In this document: one piece after another, positions 55,397 through 64,000 of the stretch
Numbering within the stretch: the stretch's first letter is position 1
Layout of the letters: each line of letters opens with the position of its first letter
NCBI RefSeq assembly: GCF_018614615.1
Contig: NZ_JAGGOK010000002.1
Span: forward strand, 66,751 to 130,750
DNA: 64,000 bases
Direction: 5' to 3'
Origin: Streptomyces sp. ISL-100
GTDB taxonomy: Bacteria; Actinomycetota; Actinomycetes; Streptomycetales; Streptomycetaceae
Made by a program: the position numbers and the translations under genes
The notes under the pieces: generated by a model
Databases searched by the model: none
What the model was told of the DNA's origin: nothing
Seen by the model: the letters and a program-made list of their open reading frames with translations, nothing else

Positions 55397-56707
55397 TCAA
55401 AGGGCCGGCGGAGTACGCGATGTGTCAGGGGCGCCGAGTGCGGAGGCCGGCCCGAGCAGGCGCAGTGCGTCGAGTGCGAGGGTGAGTTGTACGAGATCGC
55501 GGGGCCGGGACAGCTCAAGGCCCGTTATCTGCTCGAAGCGGCGCAGCCGGTTCAGCACGGTGTTGCGGTGGCAGAGCATGTGCCGGGCGGTCTGGACGGC
55601 GGAGCCGCCCTTCTCGATCCAGACACCGAGGGTCTCGAACAGCGTTTCCCGGTCGGCGGGTTCCAGGGCGTACAGGGGCTGGAGCACCTGGAGAGTCAGT
55701 TCGGCGGACAGGTCGGGGCGTGAGAGCAGGAGACCGTCGGGCAGCCGGGAGTCGAGCCGGGCGATCTCGCCTTCGGCCCGGCACGTACGCAGAGCGAGTC
55801 CGGCCATGTCACGCGCCCGGGGCAGGCCGTGCAGCCCCTGGACGACCGGGCTGACACCGATGCGAAGGCCGGTAGCGGGGGCCAGGCCCGCGACGAGCGC
55901 GTCCAGGGGCCGGTCGCCCAGGTGGGCGAGGAGCACGGCACGCTGTCCGCGGGTCTGGCGCAGGATCCGGATGCCGCGCACCTCGGGAACGGTCTCCGGT
56001 ACGCGACCGTACGGCGGCGTGGCACCTATCACCGCGACCGCGAACCGTCCGTCCAGCGGCAGATCGAGGATCGCCGCCGCGTCCCGGGTGAACTCGGGTT
56101 CGTTGCGGCTCTCCAGCAAGGCGGCGAGGATCAGGCGGACGCGTTCACCGTGCCGGCTGGCGACGCCTTTGGCGACCTGCCGGTAGGCGTCGGCGACCAG
56201 GACGGCGTCGCGGTCGTTGTGCTTCCACACCAGCTCGGCCACGTGCACCAGCTGGCGCGTGTCACCGAGCCCGTCCCGCTCCACCACGCGGATGATCCCG
56301 CCCCAGACCTCCGAGCCGGCGACACGGTAGGCATGCATCACCTCGTCGAGGGGACGGCCCTCTTCCGCGCGTCGGATGCCCAGCTCCCTGGTGTACCGCT
56401 CGATGTCCGCGATGCTCCCCGGATCGAGGCCGGCCTCCAGCCCGTGGCGGACACCGGTGGCCACGGACCGCGGCAGGTCGGCGGGCGCGAGCACCGGGTC
56501 GGCGTAGTACGGCACCTCGGCGCGGATCTTCTCCACCACGGCGTCGGTGAAGCCCGTGCCGCGCCCCAGCAGCCGCCGGCAGGCACGGTGAAAGAGCTGG
56601 ACAGGAGAGGACTCCACGGCGCTTGCGGCCGGCGGACCAACGACGGCGACGTCGTGGCCGCGCGCTCGCTCCGGGCGAACGCTGCCGGGGACGGCATTGG
56701 TGTGCAT
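55397..56707 (-). CDS. PucR/CdaR family transcriptional regulator
   Basis: 436-aa regulator with an N-terminal RsbRD-like helical domain (about 35-165), a GGDEF-like degenerate middle, and a C-terminal PucR HTH (about 355-425: ARHMLCHRNTVLNRLRRFEQITGLEL). It lies upstream of the DUF485/symporter pair on the same strand and probably activates it. The ATG at 56707 is taken as start. Confidence 0.88.
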   Translation of the reverse strand: MHTNAVPGSVRPERARGHDVAVVGPPAASAVESSPVQLFHRACRRLLGRGTGFTDAVVEKIRAEVPYYADPVLAPADLPRSVATGVRHGLEAGLDPGSIADIERYTRELGIRRAEEGRPLDEVMHAYRVAGSEVWGGIIRVVERDGLGDTRQLVHVAELVWKHNDRDAVLVADAYRQVAKGVASRHGERVRLILAALLESRNEPEFTRDAAAILDLPLDGRFAVAVIGATPPYGRVPETVPEVRGIRILRQTRGQRAVLLAHLGDRPLDALVAGLAPATGLRIGVSPVVQGLHGLPRARDMAGLALRTCRAEGEIARLDSRLPDGLLLSRPDLSAELTLQVLQPLYALEPADRETLFETLGVWIEKGGSAVQTARHMLCHRNTVLNRLRRFEQITGLELSRPRDLVQLTLALDALRLLGPASALGAPDTSRTPPAL

Positions 56708-56877
56708 GGACCCTCCATACGGATGGGACGTGCGAGAACACCACGGCGAGTTGCCATGTACGGCACCCTCGGGAGGCCACCATGCTAAGCAGTCGGTTAT
56801 CCCAGGGCGAGGTCTCAGCCAAACCGTGATGATTCCGCCACATCGGCGGTGACACGCAGACGTGTATGGGAGAAATG

Positions 56878-57204
56878 ATGGCGCTCTATCTCACGAGGTT
56901 CAGCTACACACCGGAGACCTGGGCCAGGCTGATCGCCAATCCGGAAGACCGGGGAAGGGCCGCTCAACAGTATGTCGAGTCGGTCGGTGGGAAGCTCCAC
57001 GGGTTCTGGTACGCGTTCGGCGCGCACGACGGCTACACCTTGTGGGAAGCGCCCGACAACGTCTCCATGGCGGCGGTCGCGCTGGCCATTACGGGAGGCG
57101 GCGCACTCAGCTCGTTCGAGACGACAGTGCTGCTGACCGTTGACGAAACGATGGACGCCCTGCGCAAGGCCCAAGATGTCCAGTACCGAGCGCCGGGCGC
57201 GTAG
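56878..57204 (+). CDS. GYD domain protein
   Basis: 108-aa protein of the GYD family (LTRFSYTPETWARLIANPEDR; GGKLHGFWYAFGAHDGYTLWEAPDNVSMAAVALAI), a dimeric ferredoxin-like fold of unknown function. The ATG at 56878 follows GGGAG; earlier in-frame ATGs at 56866 and 56875 exist. Confidence 0.87.
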   Translation: MALYLTRFSYTPETWARLIANPEDRGRAAQQYVESVGGKLHGFWYAFGAHDGYTLWEAPDNVSMAAVALAITGGGALSSFETTVLLTVDETMDALRKAQDVQYRAPGA

Positions 57205-57230
57205 AACACCTGAGCCGCCGGACTCGGGAC

Positions 57231-57419
57231 TCAGCCGTCCGTCGGCCAGGGCTTTCCCGCCGGTACGTCGCTGAGTCCTGCGCCCACGCGGACGGCGGTC
57301 TCACGGAGCCAGATGTGCCCGGCGTCGTGGGTGTGCACCGGGTGCCACCACAGGGCTTCGCGCAGCGGGACGGCCTCACAGGGCGGCGGCAGCACGCGGA
57401 CGGCACTCACCATGATCAC
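57231..57419 (-). pseudogene. LysR family regulator C-terminal remnant
   Basis: Short frame resembling the last 50 residues of LysR-type regulators ([32 protein letters not shown]). No DNA-binding half is present nearby. It overlaps the end of the PP2C gene by four bases. Confidence 0.5.
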
Positions 57420-58489
57420 CGGAGGAGTGACGGTCGCGTCGGCTCGCCGACCGAAGCCCGGCTCTCTGCGGCGGGCGCCGGGCCGACAGCGGCCGGTTTC
57501 CGGAGCAGGAGCAGCGCCGCGTCATCGTGGAGCCGACCGCCGACGTGCGCCAGCAGCTCGTCGTGGAGCGCGTCGAGGGTGCGGGACGGCTCGTCCGACA
57601 TGTGCCGCGCCACCCGCTCGACGAGCGGGTAGAACTCACGATCATGGTTGCGAGCCTCGGTGACACCGTCGGTGTAGAGGAGCAACTGGTCACCGTCGGT
57701 GAAGGGCAGTGTCTGAAGGCTCGGGGTCTCGCCGGTGAGGGCCCGCAGCCCGAGTGGTGGCGCCGGATGGGTCGGATCGACCGCCGCCACCTGAAAGCCG
57801 CTCACCATCAGCGGCGGGGCATGCCCGCAGTTCACCACCTCCAGGCGCCCGGCCCCGGGGTATCCGGCTACCACGGCGGTGACGAAATCGTCCGGACCCA
57901 GGTTGCGCGCCAGGCTTCGCTCGATCCTGCCGACGACGTCGAGGAGGTCGGGCTCGTCGTAGGCGGCCTCGCGAAAGACGCCGAGCACCAGAGCGGCGGT
58001 CCCCACCGCGGGCAGTCCCTTTCCTCGTACGTCGCCGACGATCAGCCTGACCCCGTACGGCGTCGGCACCAGCGCGTAGAGGTCCCCGCCGATGCGGGCC
58101 TCCGCGTCGGCGGCGCTGTAGCGGACGGCCACCTCAAACGGGCCGACCGTGGCGGGCACGGGCTTGAGCAGGGCGTGCTGGGCGGCCTCGGCAACCGACC
58201 GCACGGCCGCGAGTACCCGTTCGCGACGCACGCGCAGCCCGCTGGCCAAGCCGCTCGCCAGAGTTACGGCGACCAGCGCGGAGAGCACGATTGCCAGCTC
58301 GTGACCCGGTACACCGTCACGCACCCCGAGCACGGCGCCCAGAACGGCGGCGAGGAAGCCGACACAGAGCACTCCCGCCGGCCGACTGGTGGTGGCGGCC
58401 AGCGCGGGCCCGGCGGCGAGGAGAGGCAGCCAGGTCATCGCTGCTCCGCTGACGAGGCCCAGGAGTACAACGACGGAGACGATCAGCAC
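57416..58489 (-). CDS. Membrane PP2C (SpoIIE-type) phosphatase, N-terminus possibly truncated
   Basis: 357-aa protein with three hydrophobic helices in the first 95 residues and a SpoIIE-type PP2C domain (about 115-335: [57 protein letters not shown]). The GTG at 58489 lies inside the 3' end of a broken chitosanase gene, and the frame is open a little further upstream without a ribosome site. The original 5' end may have been lost when the two were joined. Confidence 0.82.
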   Translation of the reverse strand: MLIVSVVVLLGLVSGAAMTWLPLLAAGPALAATTSRPAGVLCVGFLAAVLGAVLGVRDGVPGHELAIVLSALVAVTLASGLASGLRVRRERVLAAVRSVAEAAQHALLKPVPATVGPFEVAVRYSAADAEARIGGDLYALVPTPYGVRLIVGDVRGKGLPAVGTAALVLGVFREAAYDEPDLLDVVGRIERSLARNLGPDDFVTAVVAGYPGAGRLEVVNCGHAPPLMVSGFQVAAVDPTHPAPPLGLRALTGETPSLQTLPFTDGDQLLLYTDGVTEARNHDREFYPLVERVARHMSDEPSRTLDALHDELLAHVGGRLHDDAALLLLRKPAAVGPAPAAESRASVGEPTRPSLLR

Positions 58490-58788
58490 GGGCGCGACGG
58501 TGGCCCGGCCGTGTAGCCGCGGCCGTCATCGATGTCCTCGATGTAGCCATACTGGCCGCGCCAGTCCAGCGTCGAGTTCTCGGCGGTGGAGACGAGCTGC
58601 ATGGCGATCTCCTTCTTCGCCGGATCGTCGAGGCCGACTGTCCCGGCAGCCTGACTGACACTCAGCACCACCACGGCGGGAACGGCGGCGAGCGCCATCG
58701 CCAGGACGATCATGAGCCCCTTGCGCCGGGGTCGGCGGCGGCGCCGCCGGGAGAGTAGGGGATGCCATCTCGGAGAGGGAAGGGGCAT
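58483..58788 (-). pseudogene. Truncated GH46 chitosanase
   Basis: First 101 codons of a secreted chitosanase. A twin-basic signal region (RRRRRRPRRKGLMIVLAMALAAVPAVVVLS) is followed by LDDPAKKEIAMQLVSTAENSTLDWRGQYGYIEDIDDGRGYTAG, the GH46 start including its catalytic Glu. The reading then leaves the family (PPSRPC) and stops at 58483, where the PP2C gene begins. The ATG at 58788 has GAAAGGAAG upstream. More than half the enzyme is missing. Confidence 0.88.
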
Positions 58789-58873
58789 GTGCTTCCTTTC
58801 GCGCCTGGCGGAGCGTCCACCGCACCGAGGCCCCGGCAAGGGCCGACAACGGTCGGGACCCGTCCGCCGACTG

Positions 58874-58890
58874 TTAGGAACCTTTCCTTT
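58874..58890. promoter_or_regulatory. CsnR-box-like operator
   Basis: TTAGGAACCTTTCCTTT matches, imperfectly at its right end, the palindromic CsnR box (TTAGGAAASTTTCCTAA) known upstream of Streptomyces chitosanase genes. It lies 86 bp upstream of the truncated chitosanase start, so the operator outlived the gene. Confidence 0.7.
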
Positions 58891-58957
58891 CTATTGGCCG
58901 GCGGCGAGCGCCGCAAGAGTCGGGACAGAAGAAGTCCAGCGAACCGAACCTCCACCT

Positions 58958-60438
<1,481 letters not shown>

Positions 60439-60453
60439 CAGCACCACCGGAAT

Positions 60454-60490
60454 GGCCGGCTCGGCGCCAGCGGCGTCGAGCCGGCCTTTT
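60454..60490 (+). terminator. Rho-independent terminator of argG
   Basis: 10-bp GGCCGGCTCG/CGAGCCGGCC stem extended by an inner CGCC/GGCG stem (60454-60486) and followed by TTTT. Confidence 0.92.
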
Positions 60491-60551
60491 CCTGCGGCGA
60501 CGTTCTCCGGCCGCTGCGTGAAGCGGCCCTGTTATCTGTGGCAAAGGGGAA

Positions 60552-61026
60552 GTGGCGCCCACCGTCGTACAGCTGCCGATCGGCAAGGACCTCACCGTCC
60601 GGGCGGCGGCCGACGTCTTTCTCGACTCGCTCGGCAATCCGAACACGATCCGGAACTCCGGGATTGGCGTCGGGACGACCGTCGAACGGCTCGGCGAGCA
60701 CCGGCCCCTCGCCACGGTGGCGGACGACGAGATCGGCGAGGCCCTGGAACTGCTGTGGGGCACAGCGGCGGTCAACACCTGGAACTCCCGCCGCGCGGCT
60801 GTGATGTCCTGGCTCGGCTGGTGCCGCGAGCGGGGGTATGAGGGTCCGGCGGTCCCGGCCTGGGCGAAGCGGCTGGCGGTGCCAGACTCCGAGACACCGG
60901 CGCGGTCGAAGATGGCAATCGACCGGCTCATTGCCCGCCGTGAGGCCCACCTGCGGGAGAAGACGCTGTGGCGGATGCTCTACGAGACCTCCGGTAGGGC
61001 AGAGGAGATCTTGGGAGTCAACAACG
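60552..61026 (+). pseudogene. Tyrosine recombinase/integrase, 5' fragment
   Basis: About 156 codons of a site-specific integrase N-terminal (SAM-like core-binding) region: [43 protein letters not shown], and the start of the catalytic domain [19 protein letters not shown] carrying the first catalytic Arg. The family sequence stops at about 61023, where it meets the 3' end of an oppositely oriented broken gene. GTG start with AAGGGGA upstream. Confidence 0.85.
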
Positions 61027-61417
61027 AGGAGCGGACCAGGTCGGAGAAGAGCCCGCCCCAGCTGCCGCCGATCGGCGCGCCGTACATGGCCATGTGCGGG
61101 ACCGAGGTGCAGTGGGCGGTCAGGCCTCCCCGGCAGTGCGCGCAGGTGCCGCAGTTTATGGACCAGGGCACTACGACCAGGTCACCGGGGGCCACGCCGG
61201 TCACGTGCTCGCCGACGTCGGTGACCCGGGCCACGCATTCGTGGCCGAGGGCGAACGGCGGGTCGATGAAGCCGTGCCCGGCGAGGATGGAGGAGTCCAC
61301 GTCGCAGGCAGTGGCGGCCACCGGTGCGACGATCGCCTCCCCGGCGGACTGCACCTTCGGGTCGGGGGCCTCGCGCCACTCGACCGTCCGCCGCGCGATG
61401 TAGGTCAGCTCACGCAT
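61027..61417 (-). pseudogene. Zinc-dependent alcohol dehydrogenase, 5' fragment
   Basis: The first about 128 residues of a medium-chain zinc dehydrogenase: [58 protein letters not shown] (GroES fold with zinc ligands) and [17 protein letters not shown] (structural zinc cysteines). The family sequence ends at FSDLVR near 61033, with the remaining Rossmann half missing; reading continues to a stop near 60980 inside the integrase fragment. The ATG at 61417 overlaps the tautomerase stop by 8 bp. Confidence 0.85.
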
Positions 61418-61841
61418 CGGCTTGCTGCCCCTTCGCCAGGGCGACCAGGTCGGCGTACCGGACGACGGTGCCGCCCGCGCCCCAGGTGCCGTCGGGCTGC
61501 TCGTGTACCAGCACCCATACACGCAGCGCCTCGGCCGGGGACAGCCCGGCGGTCGCGAGCACGGTGGTGGTGGCGTCCTCGACCAGGCCGGCCTTGCGCC
61601 GCTCGGACAGCGCACCCTGGGGAACCGTCACCTCCACGAGGAAGCGGGGCGCGTCGTCCTCGGCTGTGGCCTGCGTCGCTTCGGGCAGCTCGATCAGGTA
61701 GCTCCACGCCTGGGCCCGGAAGAAGGCGGTGTCGGGCGCGCCCTCCCACCGCAGCAGCACGGCGGCGAGGTCCCGCTGAATCGTCGCGCGCCCCTGATCG
61801 GTCAGGGCGCCGGTCGGTACGGTCAACCGGATCATCGGCAT
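61410..61841 (-). CDS. Tautomerase-family protein (Pro2 type)
   Basis: 143-aa protein with two 4-oxalocrotonate-tautomerase-like beta-alpha-beta units (PMIRLTVPTGALTDQGRATIQRDLAAVLL and FLVEVTVPQGALSERRKAGLVEDATTTVL). Pro2 would be the catalytic N-terminal proline after Met removal. The ATG at 61841 has GAGGAG six bases upstream. Divergent from the TetR gene across two operator copies, and upstream of the broken dehydrogenase. Confidence 0.82.
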   Translation of the reverse strand: MPMIRLTVPTGALTDQGRATIQRDLAAVLLRWEGAPDTAFFRAQAWSYLIELPEATQATAEDDAPRFLVEVTVPQGALSERRKAGLVEDATTTVLATAGLSPAEALRVWVLVHEQPDGTWGAGGTVVRYADLVALAKGQQADA

Positions 61842-61873
61842 GGCAGCTCCTCAGTTCTTCGACAGCCTCACGT

Positions 61874-61889
61874 TATGACAATCGTCATA
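61874..61889. promoter_or_regulatory. TetR operator copy 1
   Basis: TATGACAATCGTCATA, the core of a longer perfect 14-bp inverted repeat (61866-61879 with 61884-61897). Confidence 0.85.
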
Positions 61890-61908
61890 ACGTGAGGTCA
61901 CGCTAGAC

Positions 61909-61924
61909 TATGACGATCGTTATA
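61909..61924. promoter_or_regulatory. TetR operator copy 2
   Basis: TATGACGATCGTTATA, starting 35 bp after copy 1 and ending 19 bp before the tetR start codon. Confidence 0.85.
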
Positions 61925-61943
61925 GCCAGAGGGGAGTGCACAG

Positions 61944-62534
61944 GTGACCAAGAGCAGTAGCAGTACGCCGTCCCGCGAGCGGATCGTGGCGGGTGCCGCC
62001 GACATGATCAGCCGACGCGGTCTGAGCGCCACGAGCATCCGGGAGATGGCCAAGCACGCCAAGGCGCCGCTCGGCTCGACGTACCACTACTTCCCCGAGG
62101 GCAAGCAGCAGCTGGCCACGGAAGCGGTCCGCTACACGGGTGAGTGGGTCGCCCGCAGTCTGCGAAAGGAACTCGCGGCGGGCCCGGCTGCCGGACTGCG
62201 CGCCTTCCTGACCCTGTGGCGCAAGATCGTCGTCGACACCGACTTCCATGCCGGATGCCCCGTCCTGGCCGTGGCCATCGAGGAGCCCCCGGCCGACGAG
62301 GTGCCGCCCGCCCTGGCGGCCGCGGCCGAGGTCTTCGACCAGTGGGAGAGCCTGCTCGCCGGCTCCCTGCGGGAACACGGCGCCGACGCCGAGCAGGCAG
62401 CACAGGTCGCCACGCTCATCGTCGCGGCCGTCGAGGGCACCGTGGCTCTCTGCCGCGCCAAGCGCAGCACCGAACCTCTGGACCGCACCGCAGCACAGCT
62501 CCAGAGCCTCATCGCCGCCACGATCAAGGGCTGA
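61944..62534 (+). CDS. TetR family transcriptional regulator
   Basis: 196-aa regulator. N-terminal HTH (ERIVAGAADMISRRGLSATSIREMAKHAKAPLGSTYHYFPEGK), C-terminal ligand domain of the LmrA/YxaF-like group with FHAGCPVLAVAIEEPP. The GTG at 61944 has GAGGGGAG upstream. It is flanked by two tautomerase-type genes that share the same operator sequence, so it very likely represses both and itself. Confidence 0.92.
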   Translation: MTKSSSSTPSRERIVAGAADMISRRGLSATSIREMAKHAKAPLGSTYHYFPEGKQQLATEAVRYTGEWVARSLRKELAAGPAAGLRAFLTLWRKIVVDTDFHAGCPVLAVAIEEPPADEVPPALAAAAEVFDQWESLLAGSLREHGADAEQAAQVATLIVAAVEGTVALCRAKRSTEPLDRTAAQLQSLIAATIKG

Positions 62535-62552
62535 GGGGGCCGTCGGCCGCGA

Positions 62553-63026
62553 TCACCGGAGCGCGGCGCGGACGGCCTCGGCCTTCTCCTCGGTGAACAC
62601 GCCGCTTTCGAGGAGGGAGAGGACGGACAGGACGCCGCCGCGCGAGCCCCAGCTGCCTTCGTCGATCACGCGGAGGGTCACCCACCAGGTCGGCGACGGC
62701 TCTGCCACACCGCAGGCGTCGGCCATCGCGGCCAGGACGCGCTTGATGACCTCGGTGCGGACTTCCTGGCGCCAGTCGCCGTCCATGACCGTCACGTCGA
62801 TCACCATTGCGTCGGCACCCGGTCCCGCATCCGCCAGCAAGCGGCCGCCGATGGCCATCGCGTCGGGCTCACGCTCGGTGAAGTGCACCTGGAATCCGAC
62901 CCGCGCAGCCGGGGCGAACTGGCCGACCTCGGGCACGAGCACGGCGTCCGTCAGCGTCTCGGCCAGCTTGCGGCGCTGCTCCAGGCTCAGGCGGCCCTTC
63001 GAACTGTTCACGGTGATGACGGTCAC
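62553..63026 (-). CDS. Tautomerase-like protein without N-terminal proline
   Basis: 157-aa protein related in layout to the gene at 61410-61841: two beta-alpha-beta units (ITVNSSKGRLSLEQRRKLAETLTDAVL and AMVIDVTVMDGDWRQEVRTEVIKRVLAAM). Its second residue is Thr, not Pro, so classical tautomerase catalysis is unlikely. GTG start at 63026 after AGGGAGAG. Two operator copies lie upstream. Convergent with tetR. Confidence 0.75.
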   Translation of the reverse strand: MTVITVNSSKGRLSLEQRRKLAETLTDAVLVPEVGQFAPAARVGFQVHFTEREPDAMAIGGRLLADAGPGADAMVIDVTVMDGDWRQEVRTEVIKRVLAAMADACGVAEPSPTWWVTLRVIDEGSWGSRGGVLSVLSLLESGVFTEEKAEAVRAALR

Positions 63027-63035
63027 GACTCTCCC

Positions 63036-63051
63036 TATAACGACTGTTATA
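63036..63051. promoter_or_regulatory. TetR operator copy 3
   Basis: TATAACGACTGTTATA, beginning 10 bp upstream of the second tautomerase-like start codon. Confidence 0.8.
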
Positions 63052-63070
63052 AGTCGAGCCTACACCGCTC

Positions 63071-63086
63071 TATAACGGGTGTCATA
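63071..63086. promoter_or_regulatory. TetR operator copy 4
   Basis: TATAACGGGTGTCATA, exactly 35 bp from copy 3, the same spacing as copies 1 and 2. Confidence 0.78.
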
Positions 63087-63112
63087 ACCCACGGGGGTAG
63101 GAACAGCTCACA

Positions 63113-64000
63113 TCAGCTTCGCGGGCCAGGGGAAAGTGGCGCCCCCCCGTGTGGGGTCTTCGCGATCCGCCCATAGTGCGCGATCGCATCCCCAAGGGGG
63201 GTCGGCCGCCCGTCGCGGGAGAGCATCCGGATCACGTCGTAGGCGCGGACCGCTCCGGTGTGGATGGAGCCGATGATCCGCAGGATGTCCTCCCAGTGCC
63301 GCTCGATCCGAGCGAGGTCCACCCGGCCTCGGGCGGCGTCGGTGAAGGCGCCGTAGTCCGCGGTGCGGTCGATGCGCCACATCTTCTGGTCCGGCAGGTC
63401 CGCCAGCTGCGGCGCGTACGCGAACCCGGCGAGCGTGAGCAGGCCGAACACGATGTCGGAGTACGAGGCGGTATCGGTGACGATCATCTCCGGGCGCTTG
63501 CCGCCGTCGCGGTCGTAGAGAACGTCCAGCACATACAGCGAGTCGCGCGGCGTGCCGGCCATCACCTTCCCGCCCAGCCCGGCCGCCTGATCGTTGATCA
63601 TGTTCAGCCAGGTGGCGCCGCCACGGCGCCCGAAGTACTTGGGGTCCGGCCTGGCGTACACGCTGGGCACCGGCACCACGAACCGCATCCCGTCGACGGA
63701 GGCGACCAGGCCGCCGCCCCACGCCTGCGCGAGCGGGATGGACGCCTGGCTCTGGATCAGCGTGGCGTTCGCCGCCCGGTACGTCGCCAGGCGCAGATAC
63801 GTCTGGTCGACGTGGGACAGCCGCCCGTACTTCAGCGCGTCGACCCCGCCGATCACCGGGGTGTAGCCGACGTTGCAGCCGTCGGCCACCAGGAGCGCGG
63901 CGATCGTCACGTGCAGGTCCTTCAGCCGGGCCTCGCCGCCGGTGACCGAGGTGAACGCCTGGTCGGCGCCGGTCCAGGAGAACACCTTTAGCAGCACCTC
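63113..64000 (-). pseudogene. tnpA: Tn3-family transposase, truncated at its 3' end
   Basis: Part of a Tn3-type DDE transposase running off the right edge of the window. It includes ARLKDLHVTIAALLVADGCNVGYTP, LYVLDVLYDRDGGKRPEMIVTDTASYSDIVFGLL, with one catalytic Asp in VTDTASYSD, and IHTGAVRAYDVIRMLSRDG. The normal continuation after HYGRIAKT is lost (HGGAPLSPGPRS then stop), removing roughly the last 100 residues. The 5' end is outside the window. Confidence 0.88.

Noticed and set aside
63090..63120. G-rich stretch read as a Tn3 terminal inverted repeat
   Set aside because: The transposase is already truncated here and the bases match the Tn3 consensus only in the GGGG start.

Overview
The window is high-GC actinobacterial chromosome, almost certainly Streptomyces. 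Supporting signs are long ORFs with GC-rich third codon positions, two conservons (cvnABCD), a c-di-AMP (ydaO-type) riboswitch before a LysM/transglycosylase gene, CebR boxes before a GH12 cellulase, a monomeric isocitrate dehydrogenase, the gluABCD uptake operon and many GTG starts. All calls come from reading the sequence and from remembered families; no search was run.

Layout. 1-1153: end of an MFS exporter. 1222-13613: an 11-gene minus-strand cluster, mostly start/stop overlapped, with gmhA, hldE and gmhB homologues (NDP-heptose supply), six glycosyltransferases, a NodU/CmcH-type O-carbamoyltransferase and a UXS-like NDP-sugar SDR. It looks dedicated to a heptose-containing, carbamoylated glycan or glycoside; no exporter or polymerase lies in it. 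13.6-18.7 kb: small stress and housekeeping genes (DUF6098, DUF2795, hemerythrin, PhzF, CBS pair, F420-dependent LLM oxidoreductase). 18.7-24.0 kb: icd, pgm and a GT1 glycosyltransferase. 24.1-26.0 kb: LacI remnant and CebR-controlled celB-type endoglucanase. 26.2-33.3 kb: two SDRs, riboswitch-controlled LysM/SLT protein, a large SpoIIE-type phosphatase and a Cyt (volvatoxin/delta-endotoxin)-like protein. 33.3-38.9 kb: P450, class I glutamine amidotransferase, gluABCD. 38.9-42.6 kb: first conservon. 42.8-46.6 kb: large LuxR regulator and a secreted cutinase of the PET-hydrolase type. 46.9-52.1 kb: second conservon with CYP157-like and CYP154-like P450s.

52.2-64.0 kb is visibly eroded. A MarR gene with its operator precedes a collapsed MFS gene and a collapsed MBL hydrolase, followed by a frameshifted solute:sodium symporter. 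A LysR tail, a chitosanase 5' fragment abutting a PP2C phosphatase, an integrase fragment fused tail-to-tail to an alcohol dehydrogenase fragment, and a truncated Tn3 transposase follow. Intact genes among them are DUF485, a PucR regulator, GYD, PP2C, argG (with an ARG-box-like region), and a TetR gene flanked by two tautomerase-like genes. Four copies of one operator, in two pairs of identical 35-bp spacing, control the TetR set. Accessory content and decay, with argG nearby, fit a chromosome-arm position (inference).
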